Of a stretch of DNA of 64,000 bases, positions 31,196 to 46,210 are shown one piece after another. The notes beneath the pieces were generated by a model. That model had not been told where the DNA came from. It searched no databases and was given only the letters and a program-made list of their open reading frames with translations. This DNA comes from Bacillus massiliglaciei. GTDB taxonomy: Bacteria > Bacillota > Bacilli > Bacillales > DSM-1321. How positions within the stretch are numbered: the stretch's first letter is position 1; every line of letters begins with the position of its first letter. The DNA is taken from positions 1 to 64,000 of the forward strand of contig NZ_LT622343.1 of assembly GCF_900098925.1 (NCBI RefSeq), written 5' to 3'. Made by a program: the position numbers and the translations under genes.

Positions 31196-33274
31196 ATGGC
31201 AAGAGAGTTCTCCTTGGCTAAAACTCGTAATATCGGTATCATGGCTCACATCGATGCCGGTAAAACGACTACTACTGAGCGCGTTCTTTATTACACTGGC
31301 CGTATCCACAAAATTGGTGAAACGCACGAAGGTGCATCACAAATGGACTGGATGGAGCAAGAACAAGAACGTGGTATCACAATCACTTCCGCAGCTACAA
31401 CTGCACAGTGGGAAGGTCACCGCGTAAATATCATCGATACACCGGGACACGTAGACTTCACAGTTGAAGTTGAACGTTCTTTGCGTGTACTTGATGGTGC
31501 GGTAGCTGTACTTGATGCACAGTCTGGTGTTGAGCCTCAAACTGAAACAGTTTGGCGCCAAGCAACAACTTACGGTGTACCGCGTGTAGTATTCATTAAC
31601 AAAATGGACAAGATTGGTGCAGACTTCCTTTATTCAGTAGGAACTTTACATGAGCGTCTTCAAGCGAATGCTCACCCAATCCAATTGCCAATCGGTGCAG
31701 AAGACGAGTTCTCTGGTATCATCGACTTGGTTGAAATGAAAGCTATTATGTACGGAAACGACTTAGGAACTGATATTTCAGTAACTGAGATTCCTGCAGA
31801 ATATAAAGACCAAGCTGAAGAATACCGTGAAAAATTGCTTGAAGCAGTTGCTGAACTAGATGAAGAGTTAATGGAGAAGTATCTTGGCGGAGAAGAGCTT
31901 ACAGTTGAAGAACTAAAAGCAGCGATCCGTAAAGGTACTGTTAACGTTGAATTCTACCCAGTAATCTGTGGTTCTGCATTCAAAAACAAAGGGGTTCAGC
32001 CAATGCTGGACGCTGTTATCGATTACCTTCCATCTCCGCTTGATGTACCGGCTATCAAAGGTACTATTCCGGATACAGATGAAGAAATAACTCGCCCTTC
32101 AAGCGATGATGAGCCATTCTCAGCACTTGCTTTCAAGGTTATGACAGACCCTTATGTCGGTAAATTAACATTCTTCCGTGTATACTCTGGTACATTGAGC
32201 TCAGGTTCTTATGTACAAAACTCTACAAAAGGAAAGCGTGAACGTGTTGGACGTATCCTTCAAATGCATGCTAACTCCCGTCAAGAGATCTCAGAAGTAT
32301 ATGCTGGGGACATTGCAGCAGCAGTAGGTCTTAAAGATACTACGACTGGTGACACTCTATGTGATGAAAAGTCTCTAGTAATTCTTGAATCTATGGAGTT
32401 CCCAGAACCGGTTATCGAATTGTCTATCGAGCCTAAATCTAAGGCTGACCAAGACAAAATGACTACAGCTCTTCAAAAACTTCAAGAAGAAGATCCAACA
32501 TTCCGTGCACATACTGACCAGGAAACTGGACAGGTTATCATCGCCGGTATGGGTGAGCTTCACCTTGATATCCTTGTAGACCGTATGCGTCGTGAATTTA
32601 GAGTAGAAGCTAACGTAGGTGCCCCTCAGGTTGCCTATCGTGAAACTTTCCGTCAATCAGCTCAAGTTGAGGGTAAATTTGCCCGTCAATCAGGTGGTCG
32701 CGGACAGTACGGACACGTTTGGATCGAGTTCTCACCAAACGAAGAAGGAAAAGGCTTTGAATTCGAAAATGCAATCGTCGGCGGTGTTGTTCCTCGTGAA
32801 TACATTCCAGCCGTTCAAGCCGGTCTTGAGGACGCTTTAGAACGCGGTGTTCTTGCTGGATTCCCGTTAGTTGATGTGAAAGCAAAACTATACGATGGAT
32901 CTTATCATGATGTTGACTCATCTGAAATGGCGTTTAAAGTAGCAGCTTCATTAGCACTTAAAAATGCAGCTTCTAAATGTAAACCTGTTATCCTTGAGCC
33001 TGTTATGAAAGTAGAAGTTGTTATGCCTGAAGAATATCTAGGAGATATCATGGGTAATATCACTTCTCGCCGCGGACGTGTAGAAGGTATGGAAGCTCGC
33101 GGAAACGCACAAGTTGTTAAAGCGTTCGTTCCACTTTCTGAAATGTTCGGTTATGCTACTACTCTTCGTTCTAACACACAAGGTCGCGGAACATTCTCTA
33201 TGCACTTCGACCACTACGAAGAAGTACCTAAGAGCATCTCTGAAGAGATTATCAAAAAAAATAAAGGTGAATAA
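31196..33274 (+). CDS. fusA: Elongation factor G
   Basis: EF-G is the GTPase that drives ribosomal translocation. It is 692 residues long. The G1 P-loop AHIDAGKTT is at 17-25, with DTPGHVDF (G3) and NKMD (G4) following. Domains II-V follow, with the conserved [17 protein letters not shown] in domain IV and [18 protein letters not shown] near the end. It has SD aaggaggag before the ATG. The factor precedes tuf, as in other bacteria. Confidence 0.98.
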   Translation: MAREFSLAKTRNIGIMAHIDAGKTTTTERVLYYTGRIHKIGETHEGASQMDWMEQEQERGITITSAATTAQWEGHRVNIIDTPGHVDFTVEVERSLRVLDGAVAVLDAQSGVEPQTETVWRQATTYGVPRVVFINKMDKIGADFLYSVGTLHERLQANAHPIQLPIGAEDEFSGIIDLVEMKAIMYGNDLGTDISVTEIPAEYKDQAEEYREKLLEAVAELDEELMEKYLGGEELTVEELKAAIRKGTVNVEFYPVICGSAFKNKGVQPMLDAVIDYLPSPLDVPAIKGTIPDTDEEITRPSSDDEPFSALAFKVMTDPYVGKLTFFRVYSGTLSSGSYVQNSTKGKRERVGRILQMHANSRQEISEVYAGDIAAAVGLKDTTTGDTLCDEKSLVILESMEFPEPVIELSIEPKSKADQDKMTTALQKLQEEDPTFRAHTDQETGQVIIAGMGELHLDILVDRMRREFRVEANVGAPQVAYRETFRQSAQVEGKFARQSGGRGQYGHVWIEFSPNEEGKGFEFENAIVGGVVPREYIPAVQAGLEDALERGVLAGFPLVDVKAKLYDGSYHDVDSSEMAFKVAASLALKNAASKCKPVILEPVMKVEVVMPEEYLGDIMGNITSRRGRVEGMEARGNAQVVKAFVPLSEMFGYATTLRSNTQGRGTFSMHFDHYEEVPKSISEEIIKKNKGE

Positions 33275-33303
33275 TTGATTTTCACCAACTATTAAAGTAT
33301 AAC
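33275..33303 (+). promoter_or_regulatory. Candidate tuf promoter
   Basis: TTGATT (33275-33280), a 17-nt spacer and TATAAC (33298-33303), directly after the fusA stop. It would start a tuf transcript whose first segment is the strong hairpin at 33317-33348. Confidence 0.6.
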
Positions 33304-33316
33304 TACTTATGTAAGA

Positions 33317-33348
33317 TGTGGTGGTGGAAGATTTCTTCCATCATCACA
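33317..33348 (+). promoter_or_regulatory. Strong 5' hairpin in the tuf leader
   Basis: Arms tgtggtggtggaag and cttccatcatcaca pair over 14 bp with two G-U pairs around a 4-nt loop. No T run follows. If the tuf promoter above is right, the hairpin sits about 7-10 nt from the transcript 5' end, where it could protect the mRNA from decay. Confidence 0.65.
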
Positions 33349-33396
33349 CTATAATATACTTACCTATTATTTAATATACTAAGGAGGAATTCCCCA

Positions 33397-34584
33397 ATGG
33401 CTAAAGAAAAATTCGATCGCTCAAAACCCCATGTTAACGTTGGAACAATCGGTCACGTTGACCATGGTAAAACTACTTTAACAGCTGCAATCACTACTGT
33501 ACTTTCTAAATCAGGCGGTGCAGAAGCACGTGCATACGACCAAATCGACGGTGCTCCAGAAGAAAGAGAACGTGGTATCACAATCTCAACTGCGCACGTT
33601 GAGTATGAAACAGCTAACCGTCACTACGCACACGTTGACTGCCCAGGACACGCTGACTATGTTAAAAACATGATCACTGGTGCTGCGCAAATGGACGGCG
33701 GGATCCTAGTAGTATCTGCTGCTGATGGCCCAATGCCACAAACTCGTGAGCACATCCTTCTATCTCGTCAAGTAGGTGTACCTTACCTTGTAGTATTCAT
33801 GAACAAGTGTGACATGGTAGACGACGAAGAACTTCTTGAACTAGTAGAAATGGAAATCCGTGATCTTCTATCTGAATACGATTTCCCTGGCGATGATATC
33901 CCAGTAATCAAAGGTTCTGCTCTTAAAGCTCTTGAAGGAGACGCTGCTTGGGAAGAAAAAATCCACGAATTGATGAACGCTGTTGATGAGTACATCCCAA
34001 CACCAACTCGTGACACTGACAAGCCATTCATGATGCCAGTTGAGGACGTATTCTCAATCACTGGACGTGGAACAGTTGCTACTGGCCGTGTTGAGCGTGG
34101 ACAAGTTAAAGTCGGAGATGTTGTAGACATCATCGGTATTTCTGAAGAGCCAAAATCAACAACTGTAACAGGTGTTGAAATGTTCCGTAAGCTTCTTGAC
34201 TTTGCTGAAGCTGGTGACAACATCGGTGCGCTGCTTCGCGGTGTATCCCGTGAAGACATCCAACGTGGACAAGTACTTGCTAAGCCAGGTTCAATCACTC
34301 CACACACAAAGTTCAAAGCTGAAGTATACGTTCTTTCAAAAGAAGAAGGCGGACGTCACACTCCATTCTTCTCAAACTACCGTCCTCAGTTCTACTTCCG
34401 TACAACTGACGTAACTGGTGTTGTTAATCTTCCGGAAGGCGTAGAAATGGTTATGCCTGGAGATAACATTGAAATGACTGTTGAGCTTATCGCTCCAATC
34501 GCTATCGAAGAAGGTACTAAATTCTCTATCCGTGAGGGTGGACGTACTGTAGGCGCTGGTGTAGTTGCTACAATCACTGAATAA
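33397..34584 (+). CDS. tuf: Elongation factor Tu
   Basis: EF-Tu delivers aminoacyl-tRNA to the ribosome. The 395-residue protein has the P-loop GHVDHGKTT at 19-27, DCPGHADY (G3), NKCD (G4), and domains II and III with the kirromycin/tRNA interface sequence. It has SD aaggagg and ends with a strong terminator. Codon use is highly biased, as expected for the most abundant protein. Only one copy is in the window. Confidence 0.98.
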   Translation: MAKEKFDRSKPHVNVGTIGHVDHGKTTLTAAITTVLSKSGGAEARAYDQIDGAPEERERGITISTAHVEYETANRHYAHVDCPGHADYVKNMITGAAQMDGGILVVSAADGPMPQTREHILLSRQVGVPYLVVFMNKCDMVDDEELLELVEMEIRDLLSEYDFPGDDIPVIKGSALKALEGDAAWEEKIHELMNAVDEYIPTPTRDTDKPFMMPVEDVFSITGRGTVATGRVERGQVKVGDVVDIIGISEEPKSTTVTGVEMFRKLLDFAEAGDNIGALLRGVSREDIQRGQVLAKPGSITPHTKFKAEVYVLSKEEGGRHTPFFSNYRPQFYFRTTDVTGVVNLPEGVEMVMPGDNIEMTVELIAPIAIEEGTKFSIREGGRTVGAGVVATITE

Positions 34585-34612
34585 TTATTGAGCGATCAAT
34601 AAATATAGAAGA

Positions 34613-34647
34613 AGCAGTATCCGGGACGCCGGGTGCTGCTTTTTTTA
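34613..34647 (+). terminator. Terminator after tuf
   Basis: The stem agcagtatccgg / ccgggtgctgct (with G-U pairs) has a short loop and a T7 tail. Confidence 0.93.
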
Positions 34648-34753
34648 TGCGCTTATCAAAAAGTTGAACACAAACAATAAGGTGAACTTTATATATAGAA
34701 GGAATACGTTTTAATAGAAGGTGAATGTAATAATCTGTTATTTGAATAACAGC

Positions 34754-34782
34754 TTGAAAAACTGCGATTCATTGTGTATAAT
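34754..34782 (+). promoter_or_regulatory. Upstream promoter (P1) of the S10 operon
   Basis: TTGAAA (34754-34759), a 17-nt spacer and a perfect TATAAT (34777-34782), about 200 nt before rpsJ. Confidence 0.78.
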
Positions 34783-34821
34783 TGTAAAAGTGTGTTGCTC
34801 CGAGAGGTGTTTAAGTAATAC

Positions 34822-34850
34822 TTGCTTATTCTGTCCTTAGGGTGTATAAT
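34822..34850 (+). promoter_or_regulatory. Downstream promoter (P2) of the S10 operon
   Basis: TTGCTT (34822-34827), a 17-nt spacer and a perfect TATAAT (34845-34850). It stands in tandem with P1, 68 nt downstream, a common arrangement for ribosomal protein operons. Confidence 0.72.
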
Positions 34851-34856
34851 AGACAA

Positions 34857-35292
<436 letters not shown>

Positions 35293-35332
35293 TTCATATA
35301 AAAATGAACAAAAACTTTAGGAGGTGTGACTA

Positions 35333-35962
35333 ATGACCAAAGGAATCTTAGGAAGAAAAATCGGTATGACTCAAGTTTTTGCTGAAAATGGTGAACTTAT
35401 CCCAGTAACAGTTATCGAAGCTGCTCAAAACGTTGTTCTTCAAAAGAAAACTGTTGAAACAGACGGCTATGAAGCCATCCAAGTTGGTTTTGAAGACAAA
35501 CGCGAAAAGCTTTCTAACAAACCTGCTAAGGGACACGCTGAAAAAGCAAATACTGCTCCTAAGCGCTTCATCCGTGAATTCCGCGGAGCTAATCTTGATG
35601 AATACGAGATCGGTCAGGAAGTCAAAGTAGATATTTTCGCAGAAGGCGATATTGTAGATGTAACAGGAATTTCAAAGGGTAAAGGTTTCCAAGGTGCTAT
35701 TAAACGCCACGGACAATCTCGCGGACCAATGGCTCACGGTTCTCGTTACCACCGTCGCCCTGGTTCAATGGGTCCTGTTGCTCCAAACCGTGTATTCAAA
35801 GGCAAATTATTGCCAGGTAGAATGGGCGGAGAGCAAATTACAGTTCAAAACTTGGCAATTGTCAAAGTTGATGTTGAACGTAACCTGCTTTTGATCAAAG
35901 GTAATGTACCTGGTGCTAAAAAAGCATTGATCAAAGTAAACAGCGCTGTTAAAGCGAAGTAA
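35333..35962 (+). CDS. rplC: 50S ribosomal protein L3
   Basis: L3 is an early assembly protein whose loop reaches the peptidyl transferase centre. The 209-residue protein begins [20 protein letters not shown] and contains the central motif [18 protein letters not shown]. It has SD aggaggtg. It is the second gene of the S10 operon. Length and order are standard. Confidence 0.97.
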   Translation: MTKGILGRKIGMTQVFAENGELIPVTVIEAAQNVVLQKKTVETDGYEAIQVGFEDKREKLSNKPAKGHAEKANTAPKRFIREFRGANLDEYEIGQEVKVDIFAEGDIVDVTGISKGKGFQGAIKRHGQSRGPMAHGSRYHRRPGSMGPVAPNRVFKGKLLPGRMGGEQITVQNLAIVKVDVERNLLLIKGNVPGAKKALIKVNSAVKAK

Positions 35963-35987
35963 TATTTAAGAAAGGAGGAACATCAGA

Positions 35988-36610
35988 ATGCCAAAAGTTA
36001 CATTGTTCAACCAAGCTGGTTCACAAGTTGGAGATATCGAACTTAACGAATCAATCTTTGGAATCGAACCTAACAATCATGTATTATTTGAAGCAATTGT
36101 TATGCAACGAGCTTCCTTGCGTCAAGGAACTCATAAAGTAAAAAACCGTTCTGAAGTATCAGGCGGCGGACGCAAACCATGGAAACAAAAAGGAACTGGA
36201 CGTGCGCGTCAAGGCTCTATCCGTTCTCCGCAATGGCGTGGCGGCGGTACTGTTTTTGGACCAACTCCAAGATCTTATTCTTACAAGTTGCCTAAAAAAG
36301 TACGTCGTTTAGCAATCAAATCTGCTTTATCTGCTAAAGCTCTTGAAGAGAATATCGTAGTGCTTGACAGCTTGGCTTTCGACGCACCAAAAACAAAAGA
36401 ATTTGCAAATGTTCTTAAAAACCTGTCTGTAGATAGCAAAGCGCTAATCGTTACAGATGGCCTTGATGAGAAAGTTGCTCTTTCTGCACGCAACATCCCA
36501 GGTGTTACTGTAGTCGAAGCTAACGGTCTGAATGTTCTAGATGTTGTTTCACACAACAAACTGATTTTGACTAAAACAGCTGTCGAAAAAGTAGAGGAGG
36601 TGCTTGCATA

Positions 36611-36611
<1 letters not shown>
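35988..36611 (+). CDS. rplD: 50S ribosomal protein L4
   Basis: L4 lines the peptide exit tunnel and in some bacteria represses the S10 operon. The 207-residue protein has the extended tunnel loop with [20 protein letters not shown] followed by [12 protein letters not shown]. The stop codon overlaps the rplW start by one base. Whether it regulates this operon through the leader is not known. Confidence 0.97.
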
Positions 36612-37751
<1,140 letters not shown>

Positions 37752-37775
37752 CGGGATTGAGCTACGGTTCATTAA

Positions 37776-38090
<315 letters not shown>

Positions 38091-38107
38091 TGAGAGGAGG
38101 GCATCTC

Positions 38108-38449
38108 ATGCAAGCTAAAGCTGTCGCTAAAACAGTTCGTATTGCACCTCGTAAAGTCCGTTTAATCGCTGATTTAATTCGAGGCAAACAAGTAGGTGAG
38201 GCAGTAGCGATTCTTCGCTTAACACCAAAAGCTGCATCTCCAATCGTGGAAAAAGTTCTTAAGTCTGCAGTAGCAAACGCAGAACACAACTACGAAATGG
38301 ATATCAACAATCTAGTTGTTTCAGAAGCATACGTAAACGAAGGACCAACATTAAAACGTTTCCGTCCTCGCGCTCAAGGCCGTGCGAGTGCAATCAATAA
38401 ACGTACTAGTCATATTACAATCGTTCTATCAGAAAAGAAGGAGGGATAA
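38108..38449 (+). CDS. rplV: 50S ribosomal protein L22
   Basis: L22 reaches along the exit tunnel and is a macrolide-resistance locus. The 113-residue protein begins [19 protein letters not shown] and ends in the tunnel hairpin [19 protein letters not shown], with no visible change from the normal form. The ATG at 38090 is in frame but overlaps the rpsS stop and the SD gaggagg. The start at 38108 gives the normal length. Confidence 0.96.
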   Translation: MQAKAVAKTVRIAPRKVRLIADLIRGKQVGEAVAILRLTPKAASPIVEKVLKSAVANAEHNYEMDINNLVVSEAYVNEGPTLKRFRPRAQGRASAINKRTSHITIVLSEKKEG

Positions 38450-38452
38450 TCT

Positions 38453-39738
<1,286 letters not shown>

Positions 39739-39757
39739 TTGAATGGAGGTTTGCAGA

Positions 39758-40021
39758 ATGAGCGAACGCAACCAACGTAAAGTCTACACAGGACGCGTTG
39801 TATCCGACAAAATGGATAAAACAGTTACAGTTCTTGTAGAAACGTATAAAAAGCATTCTTTATACGGTAAGCGCGTGAAATACTCTAAAAAGTTCAAGGC
39901 TCATGATGAGCTTAACGAAGCTAAAATCGGCGATGTAGTGCGCATCATGGAAACTCGCCCACTTTCAGCTACAAAACGCTTCCGTTTAGTAGAAGTTGTA
40001 GAAAAAGCAGTAATTATTTAA
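39758..40021 (+). CDS. rpsQ: 30S ribosomal protein S17
   Basis: S17 is a primary binder of 16S rRNA. The 87-residue OB-fold protein starts [20 protein letters not shown] and has the family motif [24 protein letters not shown] at 39743 is in frame but overlaps the SD ggaggt. It is the last of the S10-operon genes, by the usual division. Confidence 0.97.
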   Translation: MSERNQRKVYTGRVVSDKMDKTVTVLVETYKKHSLYGKRVKYSKKFKAHDELNEAKIGDVVRIMETRPLSATKRFRLVEVVEKAVII

Positions 40022-40042
40022 TCTAAGTTCGGAGTAAGTTAA

Positions 40043-40432
<390 letters not shown>

Positions 40433-40477
40433 TAATAGATAAATCTCGTAAAAGCCTTTCAAGGAGGTGCGAAGCTA

Positions 40478-40789
40478 ATGCATGTTAAAAAAGGTGATAA
40501 AGTCGTAGTCATCTCTGGTAAGGACAAAGGCAAACAAGGTACAATCCTTGCGGCATTCCCTAAGAAAAACCGCGTTTTGGTTGAAGGGATTAACATCGTA
40601 AAGAAACACTCAAAACCTTCTCAAGCTAATCCACAAGGTGGAATTATCAGCCAAGAAGCAGCGATCCATGTTTCTAACGTAATGCCTCTTGATCCGAAAT
40701 CAGGTAAACCAACCCGTGTTGGTTACAAGATTGAAAATGGCAAGAAAGTACGCGTAGCGAAAATATCAGGTGAATCTTTAGATAAATAA
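40478..40789 (+). CDS. rplX: 50S ribosomal protein L24
   Basis: L24 initiates 50S assembly and later sits near the tunnel exit. The 103-residue protein has an N-terminal KOW motif ([20 protein letters not shown]) and the conserved loop [18 protein letters not shown] aaggaggtg precedes the ATG. Confidence 0.97.
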   Translation: MHVKKGDKVVVISGKDKGKQGTILAAFPKKNRVLVEGINIVKKHSKPSQANPQGGIISQEAAIHVSNVMPLDPKSGKPTRVGYKIENGKKVRVAKISGESLDK

Positions 40790-40818
40790 GTTTTAGAAGA
40801 AGGGAGGTACACTCACTT

Positions 40819-41358
40819 ATGAACCGCCTAAAAGAAAAATTCCAAGGTGAAATTTCTCCATCATTGATGGGCAAATTTAATTACAACTCTGTAATGCAAG
40901 TACCTAAAATCGAAAAAATCGTAATTAACATGGGTGTCGGCGATGCAGTTTCTAACTCAAAAGCTCTTGATACAGCTGTTGAAGAACTTGCTTTGATCTC
41001 CGGACAAAAACCTGTTGTTACAAAAGCTAAGAAATCAATTGCAGGCTTCCGTTTGCGTGAAGGGATGCCTATCGGTGCGAAAGTCACACTGCGCGGAGAG
41101 CGTATGTATGAATTCCTTGATAAGTTAGTATCTGTTTCTTTACCACGTGTACGTGACTTCCGTGGGGTTTCTAAAAAATCCTTCGACGGCCGCGGTAACT
41201 ACACATTAGGTGTTAAAGAACAGTTAATCTTCCCTGAGATTGATTATGATCAAGTGAGCAAAGTCCGCGGAATGGATATCGTTATTGTAACGACTGCCAA
41301 CACGGATGAAGAAGCTCGCGAATTACTTACTCAATTCGGAATGCCGTTCCAAAAGTAA
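40819..41358 (+). CDS. rplE: 50S ribosomal protein L5
   Basis: L5 binds 5S rRNA and contacts the 30S head. The 179-residue protein begins [20 protein letters not shown] and contains [20 protein letters not shown] and [22 protein letters not shown] gggaggt precedes the start. Confidence 0.98.
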   Translation: MNRLKEKFQGEISPSLMGKFNYNSVMQVPKIEKIVINMGVGDAVSNSKALDTAVEELALISGQKPVVTKAKKSIAGFRLREGMPIGAKVTLRGERMYEFLDKLVSVSLPRVRDFRGVSKKSFDGRGNYTLGVKEQLIFPEIDYDQVSKVRGMDIVIVTTANTDEEARELLTQFGMPFQK

Positions 41359-41568
<210 letters not shown>

Positions 41569-41598
41569 AACCCGATTTTGGGAAGGAGGTAAAATTAA

Positions 41599-41997
41599 AT
41601 GGTCATGACAGATCCTATTGCAGATATGCTTACTCGCATCCGTAATGCGAATATGGTACGTCACGAGAAATTAGAAGTTCCTGCATCTAAGATTAAGAGA
41701 GATGTTGCTGAAATCTTAAAGCGTGAAGGCTTCGTACGTGATGTAGAATTTATCGAAGACAATAAACAAGGCATCATCCGTATCTTCTTGAAATATGGTG
41801 CCAACAATGAGCGTGTAATCACTGGTCTTAAACGTATCAGTAAGCCTGGTCTACGTGTTTATGCGAAAACTGGTGAGGTTCCACGTGTTCTTAATGGTTT
41901 AGGTATCGCAATTGTTTCTACTTCTCACGGAGTTTTAACAGACAAAGAAGCTCGCGCTAAACAAGTTGGCGGAGAAGTACTAGCATACGTTTGGTAA
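41599..41997 (+). CDS. rpsH: 30S ribosomal protein S8
   Basis: S8 is a primary 16S rRNA binder and in E. coli represses the spc operon. The 132-residue protein starts [20 protein letters not shown] and ends with the conserved [20 protein letters not shown] and EVLAYVW. SD aaggaggt precedes the ATG. No autogenous site can be identified here. Confidence 0.97.
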   Translation: MVMTDPIADMLTRIRNANMVRHEKLEVPASKIKRDVAEILKREGFVRDVEFIEDNKQGIIRIFLKYGANNERVITGLKRISKPGLRVYAKTGEVPRVLNGLGIAIVSTSHGVLTDKEARAKQVGGEVLAYVW

Positions 41998-42027
41998 TAC
42001 ATTGTAACAAGAATGGAGGTGCACTCA

Positions 42028-42564
42028 ATGTCACGTATAGGTAAAAAACCTGTAGAAATTCCTGCTGGTGTGACAGTTACGATCACTGGCAGTGATATTA
42101 CTGTTAAAGGGCCAAAAGGTGAATTAACTAGATCTTTCAATTCTGATCTTACAATCACTCAAGAAGAGAACGTACTTACTGTTACTCGTCCTTCAGACTC
42201 TAAAGAACACCGTGCTCTTCACGGAACAACTCGTGCGCTTATCGCTAATATGGTTGAAGGTGTTTCTAAAGGATTTGAAAAATCACTAGAACTTATCGGT
42301 GTTGGTTACCGTGCTCAAAAACAAGGAAACAAACTTGTATTGAACGTTGGTTACTCTCATCCGGTTGAATTCGAAGCTGAAAAAGGACTTGAAGTTGAAG
42401 TTCCTTCAAATACAAAAGTCATAGTTAAAGGGATTAGCAAAGAACGTGTCGGCGCATTGGCTGCTGATATTCGTGATGTTCGTCCGCCAGAGCCTTACAA
42501 AGGTAAAGGAATCCGTTATGAAGGCGAATTTGTTCGTCGTAAAGAAGGTAAAACTGGTAAGTAA
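42028..42564 (+). CDS. rplF: 50S ribosomal protein L6
   Basis: L6 lies near the factor-binding region. The 178-residue protein starts [20 protein letters not shown] and has the C-terminal signature [27 protein letters not shown]-like start at 42013 is part of the SD region (atggaggtg). The ATG at 42028 gives the family length. Confidence 0.97.
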   Translation: MSRIGKKPVEIPAGVTVTITGSDITVKGPKGELTRSFNSDLTITQEENVLTVTRPSDSKEHRALHGTTRALIANMVEGVSKGFEKSLELIGVGYRAQKQGNKLVLNVGYSHPVEFEAEKGLEVEVPSNTKVIVKGISKERVGALAADIRDVRPPEPYKGKGIRYEGEFVRRKEGKTGK

Positions 42565-42599
42565 TAATGCCGCATAAGTAAACGAAAGGAGTGACGTAT

Positions 42600-42962
42600 A
42601 TGATTACGAAGCAAGATAAAAACGCTACTCGTCAGAAAAGACATGCGCGTGTACGTGCTAAACTTTCTGGTACAGAAGCTCGTCCTCGTTTAAATGTGTT
42701 CCGTTCAAACAAGCACATTTACGCACAATTAATTGACGATGCAAACGGCGTAACATTAGCAAGTGCTTCAACTCTTGATAAAGAGATCAATCTTGAAGCT
42801 ACTAGCAATGCTGAAGCAGCTCAAAAAGTTGGCGAACTTATTGCGAAACGTGCCGTTGAGAAAGGTTTGAAATCTGTGGTATTTGACCGCGGAGGATACC
42901 TTTACCATGGTCGTGTTAAAGCATTAGCTGATGCTGCTCGTGAAAACGGCTTAGAATTTTAA
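42600..42962 (+). CDS. rplR: 50S ribosomal protein L18
   Basis: L18 binds 5S rRNA with L5. The 120-residue protein starts [20 protein letters not shown] and includes [18 protein letters not shown] and the C-terminal [22 protein letters not shown] aaaggagtga precedes the ATG, and the stop is followed immediately by the rpsE SD. Confidence 0.97.
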   Translation: MITKQDKNATRQKRHARVRAKLSGTEARPRLNVFRSNKHIYAQLIDDANGVTLASASTLDKEINLEATSNAEAAQKVGELIAKRAVEKGLKSVVFDRGGYLYHGRVKALADAARENGLEF

Positions 42963-42985
42963 TGGTAAAAGGAGGGACAAAACAG

Positions 42986-43489
42986 ATGGTTCGTAGTATT
43001 GATCCTAATAAATTAGAACTTGAAGAACGCGTAGTTACAGTTAACCGTGTAGCTAAAGTTGTAAAAGGCGGACGTCGTTTCCGTTTCACTGCACTTGTAG
43101 TTGTTGGTGATAAGAACGGTCACGTTGGTTTCGGTACTGGTAAAGCACAAGAAGTTCCGGATGCGATCCGTAAAGCTATCGAGGATGCTAAGAAAAACCT
43201 GATCACTGTACCAATGGTAGGAACAACAATTCCTCACCTTGTAAATGGTCGTTACGGAGCAGGTCACATCCTTTTGAAACCTGCCTCTGAAGGTACTGGA
43301 GTTATCGCCGGCGGTCCGGTTCGTGCGGTCCTTGAACTTGGCGGCGTGAGCGATATCTTATCAAAATCACTAGGTACTAACACACCAATTAACATGGTTC
43401 GTGCAACTATCGAAGGATTAAAGCAATTGAAACGTGCTGAGGACGTAGCTAAGTTACGTGGTAAATCAGTAGAAGAACTGTTAGGATAA
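42986..43489 (+). CDS. rpsE: 30S ribosomal protein S5
   Basis: S5 helps form the mRNA entry site and contributes to accuracy. The 167-residue protein contains [20 protein letters not shown] and [20 protein letters not shown]. An ATG at 42962 is in frame, but the SD aaggaggg at 42968-42975 serves the ATG at 42986, where homology begins ([20 protein letters not shown]). This matches the family length. Confidence 0.95.
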   Translation: MVRSIDPNKLELEERVVTVNRVAKVVKGGRRFRFTALVVVGDKNGHVGFGTGKAQEVPDAIRKAIEDAKKNLITVPMVGTTIPHLVNGRYGAGHILLKPASEGTGVIAGGPVRAVLELGGVSDILSKSLGTNTPINMVRATIEGLKQLKRAEDVAKLRGKSVEELLG

Positions 43490-43505
43490 GGAGGGAAATC
43501 GAATT

Positions 43506-43688
43506 ATGGCTAATAAATTAGAAATCACCCTCACTCGCAGCTTGATTGGTCGTCCTGAAGATCAAAAAGTTACAGTTAACACTCTGGGTTTACGCAAAAT
43601 GCATCAAACAGTTGTTCATGATGATAACCCTGCGATTCGCGGTATGATTACCAAAGTTGCTCATCTTGTTACTGTCAAAGAACAATAA
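43506..43688 (+). CDS. rpmD: 50S ribosomal protein L30
   Basis: L30 is a small 60-residue protein with a split beta-alpha-beta fold. The sequence [20 protein letters not shown] and [20 protein letters not shown] is typical. SD aggagg precedes the ATG. It lies between rpsE and rplO in the spc operon. Confidence 0.97.
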   Translation: MANKLEITLTRSLIGRPEDQKVTVNTLGLRKMHQTVVHDDNPAIRGMITKVAHLVTVKEQ

Positions 43689-43720
43689 AATAATTTTTCG
43701 CTTAACAAGGAGGTGCCAAC

Positions 43721-44161
43721 ATGAAACTTCATGAATTGAAAGCTGCTGAAGGTTCTCGTCAAGAACGTAAACGTAAAGGACGCGGTATCGGATCTGGTAA
43801 TGGTAAGACAGCTGGTAAAGGACATAAAGGACAAAACGCTCGTTCTGGCGGCGGTGTACGCCTAGGATTCGAGGGTGGTCAAACTCCTCTATTCAGACGT
43901 TTGCCTAAACGTGGATTCACAAACATCAACCGTAAGGATTACGCTATCGTAAACCTTGAAACGTTGAACCTTTTCGAAGACGGAACTGAAGTAACTCCTG
44001 CTCTATTAGTAGAAGCAGGTGTCGTATCTAAAGAGAAGTCAGGTATTAAAATTCTTGCAAAAGGTAACATCGAGAAAAAGCTTACTGTTAAAGCTCATAA
44101 ATTCTCCTCTGCTGCCCAGGAAGCTATCGAAGCTGCTGGCGGAAACATTGAGGTGATCTAA
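43721..44161 (+). CDS. rplO: 50S ribosomal protein L15
   Basis: L15 organises several 23S domains late in assembly. The 146-residue protein has the Gly/Arg-rich N-terminal extension ([20 protein letters not shown]) and a globular C-terminal domain. The stop overlaps the secY start by one base, so translation is likely coupled. Confidence 0.98.
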   Translation: MKLHELKAAEGSRQERKRKGRGIGSGNGKTAGKGHKGQNARSGGGVRLGFEGGQTPLFRRLPKRGFTNINRKDYAIVNLETLNLFEDGTEVTPALLVEAGVVSKEKSGIKILAKGNIEKKLTVKAHKFSSAAQEAIEAAGGNIEVI

Positions 44162-45456
44162 TGTTTCGTACGATCTCCAATTTTATGCGCGTGGCTGAAA
44201 TAAGAAATAAGATTATCTTTACCTTATTAATGTTAATCGTCTATCGCATCGGTACATTCATTCCTGTACCGCATGTGAATGCCGATTTTCTGGCTGCCCA
44301 GGATCAGCTGAGCGTCATTGGTCTGTTAAATACCTTTGGCGGCGGTGCCCTGCAAAATTTCTCTATTTTGGCTATGGGGATCATGCCGTATATCACGGCT
44401 TCGATTATCATTCAGCTGTTACAAATGGACGTCGTTCCTAAGTTCACTGAGTGGTCGAAACAAGGGGAAGCAGGCCGCCGTAAATTAGCACAATTTACTC
44501 GCTACTTTACGATCATACTTGGGTTCATACAGGCATTAGGTATGTCTTATGGATTCAACAACATGTCTGGTGGCGCATTGATTGAAGATCCTAGTATTGG
44601 AACTTACCTGCTTATTGCAACGGTTCTTACTGCAGGAACAGCCTTTCTGTTATGGTTAGGCGAGCTTATTACTTCGAATGGCGTGGGAAATGGTATTTCC
44701 ATCATTATCTTTGCCGGGATTGTTGCTAGTATCCCTACGACCGTAAATCAGATTTACGCCCAGCAATTTGATAATGTTGGAGACCAGCTTTTCATGCGTA
44801 TCGTTACAATGGCTTTGATCCTGTTAGTCATCTTGGCGATTGTGGTTGCTGTTATATTCATTCAGCAGGCACTTCGTAAGATTCCGATTCAATATGCAAA
44901 ACGTGCTGCAGCAGGCAGGACACAAATGGGTGGTCAATCCACTCACTTACCTTTGAAAGTGAATGCCGCCGGGGTAATACCTGTTATCTTCGCGATGGCG
45001 TTTATCATAACTCCAACGACGATTGCATCTTTCTTTGGTAAGAATGATGTGACAAATTGGATTACAAAGAACTTCGATTACACCCAACCTGTTGGGATGA
45101 TCATTTATGTCGCATTAATCATTGCCTTTTCTTATTTCTATGCCTTCATTCAGGTTAATCCTGAACAGATGGCGGAGAATCTGAAAAAGCAGGGGGGTTA
45201 TGTTCCGGGAATCCGTCCTGGTAAAAACACTCAAGATTATCTGACAAGTGTTCTATATCGATTAACGTTCGTTGGCTCTATCTTCTTAGCGGTCATCGCC
45301 GTTCTTCCTGTTTTTTTCATTAAGTTCGCTGATCTCCCTGCCTCTGCGCAAATTGGGGGAACGAGTTTGTTAATCGTAGTCGGCGTTGCACTTGATACAA
45401 TGAAACAGCTTGAAGCACAGCTGGTGAAGCGTCAATATAAAGGCTTTATAAAGTAA
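44161..45456 (+). CDS. secY: Protein translocase channel subunit SecY
   Basis: SecY is the pore of the Sec translocon in the plasma membrane. The 431-residue protein has ten transmembrane helices. The plug region follows TM1 (FGGGALQNFSILAMGIMPYI), and cytoplasmic loops between TM6-7 and TM8-9 interact with SecA and ribosomes (NLKKQGGYVPGIRPGKNTQ). It starts at the rplO stop codon and pairs with SecE (17592). Confidence 0.98.
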   Translation: MFRTISNFMRVAEIRNKIIFTLLMLIVYRIGTFIPVPHVNADFLAAQDQLSVIGLLNTFGGGALQNFSILAMGIMPYITASIIIQLLQMDVVPKFTEWSKQGEAGRRKLAQFTRYFTIILGFIQALGMSYGFNNMSGGALIEDPSIGTYLLIATVLTAGTAFLLWLGELITSNGVGNGISIIIFAGIVASIPTTVNQIYAQQFDNVGDQLFMRIVTMALILLVILAIVVAVIFIQQALRKIPIQYAKRAAAGRTQMGGQSTHLPLKVNAAGVIPVIFAMAFIITPTTIASFFGKNDVTNWITKNFDYTQPVGMIIYVALIIAFSYFYAFIQVNPEQMAENLKKQGGYVPGIRPGKNTQDYLTSVLYRLTFVGSIFLAVIAVLPVFFIKFADLPASAQIGGTSLLIVVGVALDTMKQLEAQLVKRQYKGFIK

Positions 45457-45496
45457 TGGATTTTGGGAACAGCAAGTTTCCCAAAACCCATTATAG

Positions 45497-46171
<675 letters not shown>

Positions 46172-46210
46172 GTGTTGCCTGTATGGGCCGGAATTTTCCT
46201 AATTATCAAT

